The notes under the pieces were generated by a model. The model was given only the letters and a program-made list of their open reading frames with translations. It was not told where the DNA came from and made no database searches. Below, one piece after another: positions 4,817 through 8,109 of a stretch of DNA of 8,109 bases. The stretch lies in assembly GCA_003511885.1 (NCBI GenBank), contig DOIX01000265.1, positions 1-8,109 on the forward strand. Reading direction: 5' to 3'. Positions within the stretch are counted from its first letter, which is position 1, and every line of letters starts with the position of its first letter. The stretch is from Cyanobacteria bacterium UBA11153. GTDB taxonomy: Bacteria; Cyanobacteriota; Cyanobacteriia; Cyanobacteriales; Coleofasciculaceae. Made by a program: the position numbers and the translations under genes.

Positions 4817-6220
4817 ATGGCAAAAGCTGACAAAACTAACTTTTCTTGCCCAAGTGGATTTCCAGAGTTTCTCCCTGGAGAAAAACGCCTGGAGCTGTAT
4901 TTAATAGACAAGATTCGCCAAGTTTTTGAGCGCTATGGATTCGCACCAATTGAAACGCCAGCCGTAGAGCGTTTAGAAGTACTACAAGCCAAGGGAAACC
5001 AAGGGGATAATATTATTTACGGCTTGACACCAATTCTCCCACCTAATCGTCAATTTGAAAAAGATAAGGCTGGGGAAACTGGTTCAGAAGAAAGGGCTTT
5101 AAAATTCGATCAAACTGTGCCATTAGCTGCCTATATTGCTCGTCACCTCAATGAACTTCAGTTTCCGTTTGCCCGCTATCAAATGGATATGGTTTTTCGG
5201 GGAGAAAGGGCAAAAGATGGGAGATACCGTCAATTTAGACAATGCGATATTGATGTTGTCGGTAGGGGAGAGTTAAGCCTCTTCTATGACGCTCAGATTC
5301 CGGCAATTATTGCGGAAATATTTGAAGCTGTTAATATCGGCGATTTTCTAATTAGAATTAATAATCGTAAAATACTGACGGGTTTCTTCAAGTCGATTAA
5401 TTTGGCAGAAAGCCAAATTGTACCTTGTATTCGGATAATTGATGCTGCGGAGAAAATTGGTGAAGAGAAAGTCGAGAATTCCCTCATCACCGAAGGATTA
5501 TCTGAGGTACAGGTGGCAGAAGTATTGAGATTTACCAAGATTCGTGGCACTGTGGATGATGTTTTGAGTAAGTTAAAGGTAATTGCAGAAACTAATCCAG
5601 ATTCTGAAGTATTAAAAATGGGGATTGCTGAATTAGAAACAGTTATTAATGGTGTCCGGAATTTAGGAGTAAGAGAAGATTTATTTGCGATCGATCTATC
5701 GATTGCTCGCGGCTTAGACTATTATACGGGAACGGTGTACGAAACTACCCTGATCGGACATGAAGCATTGGGTAGTATTTGCTCTGGGGGAAGGTATGAA
5801 GAATTAGTGGGAATGTTTGTGGGCGATAAAATGCCGGGAGTTGGCATTTCTATTGGTTTGACGCGCTTGATGAGTCGCCTGATTAAAGCAGGTATTCTCA
5901 AGTCATTTTCTCCCACACCAGCACAGGTAATGGTGGTAAATATGCAAAGGGATTTAATGCCCCTTTATCTGGAAGTATCTCAGAAATTAAGGCAAATGGG
6001 GATTAATACTATTACCAGCTTTGAAGAGCGTGCGATGGGGAAACAGTTGCAGCAAGCAGATAAACGAGGCATTCCTCTGTGTGTGATTATCGGCTCTCAA
6101 GAGGCAGAATTGCAAAAATGCGCTCTCAAGAATATGAAAACGGGTGTACAGGTAGAAGTAGCCCTTGATGAATTGGCGGTGGCAGTGCAGAAGCAATTGG
6201 CAGAGGAGATGGTGAAGTAG
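4817..6220 (+). CDS. hisS: Histidyl-tRNA synthetase (HisRS), 467 aa
   Basis: This class II aminoacyl-tRNA synthetase charges tRNA-His with histidine using ATP. The visible motifs, numbered from the ATG at 4817, are: a motif 1 region after GFPEFLPGEKRLELYL; ALKFDQTVPLAAYIARH in the histidine-binding region; motif 2 FRGERAKDGRYRQFRQ at 127-142; the HisA motif RGLDYYTGTVYE at 298-309; GGRYEELVG at 324-332; and motif 3 GVGISIGLTR at 341-350. An anticodon-binding domain fills about 369-467. Length and motifs match the HisRS type I recall from Nostoc-like cyanobacteria, so this is probably the main enzyme, not HisZ, which lacks these complete motifs. An ATG at 4805 would add MVSI; I prefer 4817 because relatives begin MAK.DK. 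Neither has a clear ribosome binding site. CTATAAATA at 4751-4759 is a possible -10 region. The stop codon runs directly into GGGGAAT heptamers. Confidence 0.95.
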   Translation: MAKADKTNFSCPSGFPEFLPGEKRLELYLIDKIRQVFERYGFAPIETPAVERLEVLQAKGNQGDNIIYGLTPILPPNRQFEKDKAGETGSEERALKFDQTVPLAAYIARHLNELQFPFARYQMDMVFRGERAKDGRYRQFRQCDIDVVGRGELSLFYDAQIPAIIAEIFEAVNIGDFLIRINNRKILTGFFKSINLAESQIVPCIRIIDAAEKIGEEKVENSLITEGLSEVQVAEVLRFTKIRGTVDDVLSKLKVIAETNPDSEVLKMGIAELETVINGVRNLGVREDLFAIDLSIARGLDYYTGTVYETTLIGHEALGSICSGGRYEELVGMFVGDKMPGVGISIGLTRLMSRLIKAGILKSFSPTPAQVMVVNMQRDLMPLYLEVSQKLRQMGINTITSFEERAMGKQLQQADKRGIPLCVIIGSQEAELQKCALKNMKTGVQVEVALDELAVAVQKQLAEEMVK

Positions 6221-6239
6221 GGAATGGGGAATGGGAAAT
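6220..6239 (+). repeat. GGGGAAT heptamers abutting the hisS stop codon
   Basis: The units GGGAAT, GGGGAAT and GGGAAAT begin at the last base of the hisS TAG. This is the same repeat family as 1989-2002 and, on the opposite strand, 1314-1334. Confidence 0.6.
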
Positions 6240-6403
6240 CTCGATCAGATCCCAATCGAAGCGAATCAAGCTTTTTGAGAAAAAATACCACTTCTCCAAA
6301 GGGAAAAACCCAGGCACAATCGTCACGAGGGTGGAGGAAGCCGATTTGGGATCCAGACTGGCAAAATACCATTTTATTTGGGAGTTTGTAACTTATATTA
6401 ATT

Positions 6404-6449
6404 AATAATTAACTTTGTTAACATAACTTAACAAAGTTAATTATTTTGA
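6404..6449 (+). terminator. Perfect 18-bp A/T-rich hairpin, possible terminator
   Basis: AATAATTAACTTTGTTAA (6404-6421) and its exact reverse complement (6428-6445) flank a 6-base loop CATAAC, followed by TTG. It lies 184 bases after the hisS stop. A long perfect stem fits a terminator or a small palindromic element. The stem has almost no G/C and only a short T-run follows, so terminator function is uncertain. Confidence 0.4.
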
Positions 6450-6529
6450 AATACTTCTCAAGTGCGATTGCAATCTCTCAGTGTCTGTGAAAGAGACAGA
6501 GAGAGAGAAAGGGAAATTATAAGCCGAAA

Positions 6530-6560
6530 TAAGCCAACTGTATATCAGCTAATTGGCTTA
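6530..6560 (+). repeat. 8-bp inverted repeat TAAGCCAA / TTGGCTTA
   Basis: TAAGCCAA at 6530-6537 pairs exactly with TTGGCTTA at 6553-6560 across 15 bases. It follows a purine tract (6490-6512) made mostly of GA steps. It could be an operator or a short RNA hairpin upstream of the GTPase gene; no further evidence is visible. Confidence 0.35.
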
Positions 6561-6643
6561 GAAAAATTGAGAGATATGGCTGAAGCGAGAACAGAAGGGA
6601 AAAGGAGAGAATAACCAATAGAGTTCCGAAACTATATTAGGAC

Positions 6644-6693
6644 TTAAGTACAACTATTCTAGAGTGTTCAGCAAACCAAACCTGTTTAAGTAC
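6644..6693 (+). promoter_or_regulatory. TTAAGTAC direct repeat upstream of the GTPase gene
   Basis: TTAAGTAC occurs at 6644-6651 and again at 6686-6693, 42 bases apart, which is four helical turns. Both lie within 95 bases of the GTPase start. This geometry would suit two regulator-binding sites on one face of the helix. It may also be chance in A/T-rich DNA. Confidence 0.25.
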
Positions 6694-6735
6694 TAACTGA
6701 TTTCAGGACTAGACTTCACTTTCGCAAGCAAGTAT

Positions 6736-7881
6736 ATGCTCAATACAAGACTTGAGATTCAGAATCGGAACGATTTTAGCTTCTTTGAAGCTGTAGAGAA
6801 TCAATTTCTGGAGATAGTCCAAGATTTCTCCAAAACTCTAAACATAGCTATTATTGGTAAAAAAGGAGTTGGCAAAAGTTCGCTAATTCAGGCTTTAATG
6901 AAGCGGATTAGCCAAAATAAATCCATTGAATTAGGAAATTGTATTGAAGTAAATCCCGATCTGAAAATCTTCAAATTAGATAAGCGAGTCAAGATAATTG
7001 AATCATTAAGATTTAATAATTTCCCGGAAAATATCAGCCACCTGACGAGAGAATTATTCAAACCGATAGATCTCGGTATCCTGGTTGTCAATGGAGTGGC
7101 AAATGAGTCGGACAAACAACACTTTGAGGATCTAAAAAAACACTGTGACTCTATTTTTGTCGTTTGGAATAAAATCGACGATTGGGATAGCAAAGATCCA
7201 GGCTCTCTAGAAAAGGCGATCGCCGATTGGCAGGATACTCTTGAAAGCAAAAAAATATATCCTATCTCTACCTTTGGATATCAATCGCCACATACTACCA
7301 CTCATCAGATTGCCGTTCATAATTTTCGCCTATTGCAGGAGAATATCGAAAATATTTTAGATGGAAAGGGCAAGACATTATTAATGGCGCGTCATACGAG
7401 TCATAAGAAATATTACGCCAAAAATATTGTAGCCAAAGCGTTAATTTCCGTCGCAATTCAAGCCTTTCTTCCAGAAAATATCGCATACATCACCGCCACA
7501 CAAACATCGGCACTGGTAGCACTCTATTATCTCTACACAGGTCAAATTATTTCTCTGAAATATGCAATTACGATCCTATCTGACTTTGCTTTAGTAGAGA
7601 ATCATCAAGATTTTGTTTTATTTATCACCTCGTTATTACCATCAGCCGGATTGGTAAATATTGAATCATCAGGTATTAAAGCGATGACCATTACCTTAGC
7701 CATGTTAGCGACGGTTAATTCACTATTAGCAGGTGGAGTTACCCTCCCAGGAAATCAGCGACTTCAGTTCAAATTTAGACCATACAAAAAACGTGCAGAG
7801 GACATTTTTAAAACCTTGAAAGCGAGACAATTGGGAGATCTAAAATTATTGAAGAATACCATCGAACCATTTATAGCTTAA
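6736..7881 (+). CDS. Divergent P-loop GTPase with hydrophobic C-terminal domain, 381 aa
   Basis: This is a predicted GTP-binding protein of the Era/TrmE-dynamin-like superfamily; its precise family is not recognised. The G1 P-loop GKKGVGKS is at 41-48 after a hydrophobic strand (LNIAIIG). G4 is NKID at 145-148, within VVWNKIDDWD. G3 is not recognisable: the expected D..G after the second strand is replaced by KIIESLRFN (86-94). G5 is probably PIST (176-179). The C-terminal half (about 228-335) has several hydrophobic stretches, including IVAKALISVAIQAFLPENIA and TITLAMLATVNSLLAGG, arranged like the DUF697-type domains that follow many cyanobacterial small GTPases. It is likely membrane-associated. 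The ATG at 6736 has only a weak GCAAG upstream. The gene is A/T-rich but contains a HIP1 octamer at 7216, which suggests long residence in this genome. Its role is unknown; membrane remodelling, transport or stress roles would be guesses. Confidence 0.8.
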   Translation: MLNTRLEIQNRNDFSFFEAVENQFLEIVQDFSKTLNIAIIGKKGVGKSSLIQALMKRISQNKSIELGNCIEVNPDLKIFKLDKRVKIIESLRFNNFPENISHLTRELFKPIDLGILVVNGVANESDKQHFEDLKKHCDSIFVVWNKIDDWDSKDPGSLEKAIADWQDTLESKKIYPISTFGYQSPHTTTHQIAVHNFRLLQENIENILDGKGKTLLMARHTSHKKYYAKNIVAKALISVAIQAFLPENIAYITATQTSALVALYYLYTGQIISLKYAITILSDFALVENHQDFVLFITSLLPSAGLVNIESSGIKAMTITLAMLATVNSLLAGGVTLPGNQRLQFKFRPYKKRAEDIFKTLKARQLGDLKLLKNTIEPFIA

Positions 7882-7920
7882 TAGGGAGCAGCTTGCCGCC
7901 GTGTGAGGTACACCTGCCAG

Positions 7921-7977
7921 GGCGAAGCATTCTTGTCAATAACCAAGAGGTTATTGACAAGAATGCTAGGCTTCGCC
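7921..7977 (+). repeat. Long hairpin repeat, 19-bp perfect core
   Basis: AGCATTCTTGTCAATAACC (7926-7944) pairs perfectly with 7949-7967 around the 4-base loop AAGA. The outer arms GGCGA (7921-7925) and TCGCC (7973-7977) extend the stem beyond a 5-base bulge on the right side. No T-tract follows. The GGCGAAGCATTC edge resembles highly iterated palindromic repeats of filamentous cyanobacteria (recall). It lies 40 bases after the GTPase stop codon, so it could also protect the transcript's 3' end. Confidence 0.7.
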
Positions 7978-8089
7978 ACGCTCCGCTAACGCTAACGCCC
8001 CTACCCATAACTCTCAGCGCGAAACCTACCCTGCGGGAAGGCTAACGCCCACGGGCACTCGGCTGCGCCTCAGTAAATCTCTCTCGGTT
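7978..8089. repeat. Mosaic of dispersed G/C-rich repeats
   Basis: GCTAACGCCC occurs at 7991-8000 and again at 8041-8050; GCTAAC also starts at 7985. Segments such as CCTGCGGGAAGGCTAACGCC and GGGCACTCGGCTGCGCCTC resemble short G/C-rich repeats that I recall as highly iterated in filamentous cyanobacteria. No coding sequence is visible. The base composition is clearly richer in G/C than the GTPase gene beside it. Confidence 0.5.
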
Positions 8090-8109
8090 ATAAGCTGCTA
8101 CGCATTTAA
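8090..8109 (-). repeat. Dispersed repeat, copy 3, right window edge
   Basis: On the minus strand these 20 bases read TTAAATGCGTAGCAGCTTAT, identical to positions 6-25. The match runs to the last base of the window, so the true repeat may continue beyond it. Confidence 0.75.

Larger units (their letters stand above)
6221..6735. other. 515-base gap: inverted repeats and purine tract, no gene
   Basis: No convincing coding sequence is present on either strand. Contents in order: heptamers (to 6239); an imperfect inverted pair GATCCCAATCG (6248-6258) and CGATTTGGGATC (6342-6353); a direct repeat AAAATACCA about 81 bases apart (6282-6290 and 6363-6371); a perfect 18-bp A/T-rich hairpin (6404-6445); a GA-rich tract (6490-6512); an 8-bp inverted repeat (6530-6560); and a TTAAGTAC direct repeat before the GTPase gene. 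It must hold the 3' end of the hisS transcript and the GTPase promoter, but I cannot place the latter. Confidence 0.6.

Noticed and set aside
5293..5550. An 85-aa minus-strand open frame inside hisS
   Set aside because: It is entirely antisense to a well-supported conserved gene.
6241..6371. Possible riboswitch or structured leader between hisS and the GTPase gene
   Set aside because: The inverted pair (6248-6258 and 6342-6353) is imperfect, the segment is nearly 400 bases from the next start codon, and no known riboswitch core motif is visible.
6097..6372. A 91-aa minus-strand open frame across the end of hisS
   Set aside because: Two thirds of it lies antisense to hisS codons, and the rest is low-complexity from GGGGAAT repeats; no ribosome binding site or recognisable domain.
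6888..7250. A 120-aa minus-strand open frame inside the GTPase gene
   Set aside because: It is antisense to the P-loop and G4 coding region, whose plus-strand motifs are clear; the antisense protein shows no family pattern.
1..8109. A defence island or composite transposon bounded by the end repeats
   Set aside because: The enclosed genes are mostly housekeeping, no transposase or integrase is present, and a third copy of the repeat lies internally.

Overview
The window looks like chromosomal DNA of a filamentous cyanobacterium. Three perfect HIP1 octamers (GCGATCGC) start at 773, 1765 and 7216. The HisRS is of the type I associate with cyanobacteria. The ferredoxin resembles the C-terminally extended FdC2 type. 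The gaps between genes carry tandem heptamer repeats of the kind described in filamentous cyanobacteria. Genus cannot be read from this sequence.

Layout, left to right: a dispersed repeat at the left edge (2-26); a small Cro/C1-type regulator (151-369) with a hairpin-plus-T-tract terminator candidate; tRNA-Ser(GGA) on the minus strand (588-672); a [2Fe-2S] ferredoxin (745-1113); a lipoprotein of the thermonuclease family (1281-1877); a repeat-rich gap; a SuhB-type inositol monophosphatase (2069-2887); a 700-base gap holding a decayed C-terminal fragment that resembles IscB/RRXRR-HNH proteins; a J-domain/TPR protein (3586-4590); histidyl-tRNA synthetase (4817-6220); a 515-base gap with strong inverted repeats; and a P-loop GTPase with a hydrophobic C-terminal half (6736-7881). 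The right end (7882-8109) is a mosaic of dispersed palindromic repeats.

All protein genes are on the plus strand, but each gap is at least 160 bases, so there is little sign of a tight operon. From memory, ferredoxin, inositol monophosphatase and DnaJ-like genes are also neighbours in Synechocystis PCC 6803 (sll1382, sll1383, sll1384). If so, the nuclease gene and the IscB-like remnant are insertions into an old neighbourhood. The genes otherwise look like housekeeping functions (electron transfer, phosphatase, chaperone, translation) plus one divergent membrane-associated GTPase.

The first and last 25 bases carry the same 20-bp sequence in opposite orientation, with a near-copy at 1959-1983. 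This is what a draft contig broken at dispersed repeats would look like. I found no CRISPR array, complete transposon, prophage or recognisable defence island. The most unusual content is the repeat biology and the IscB-like fragment.
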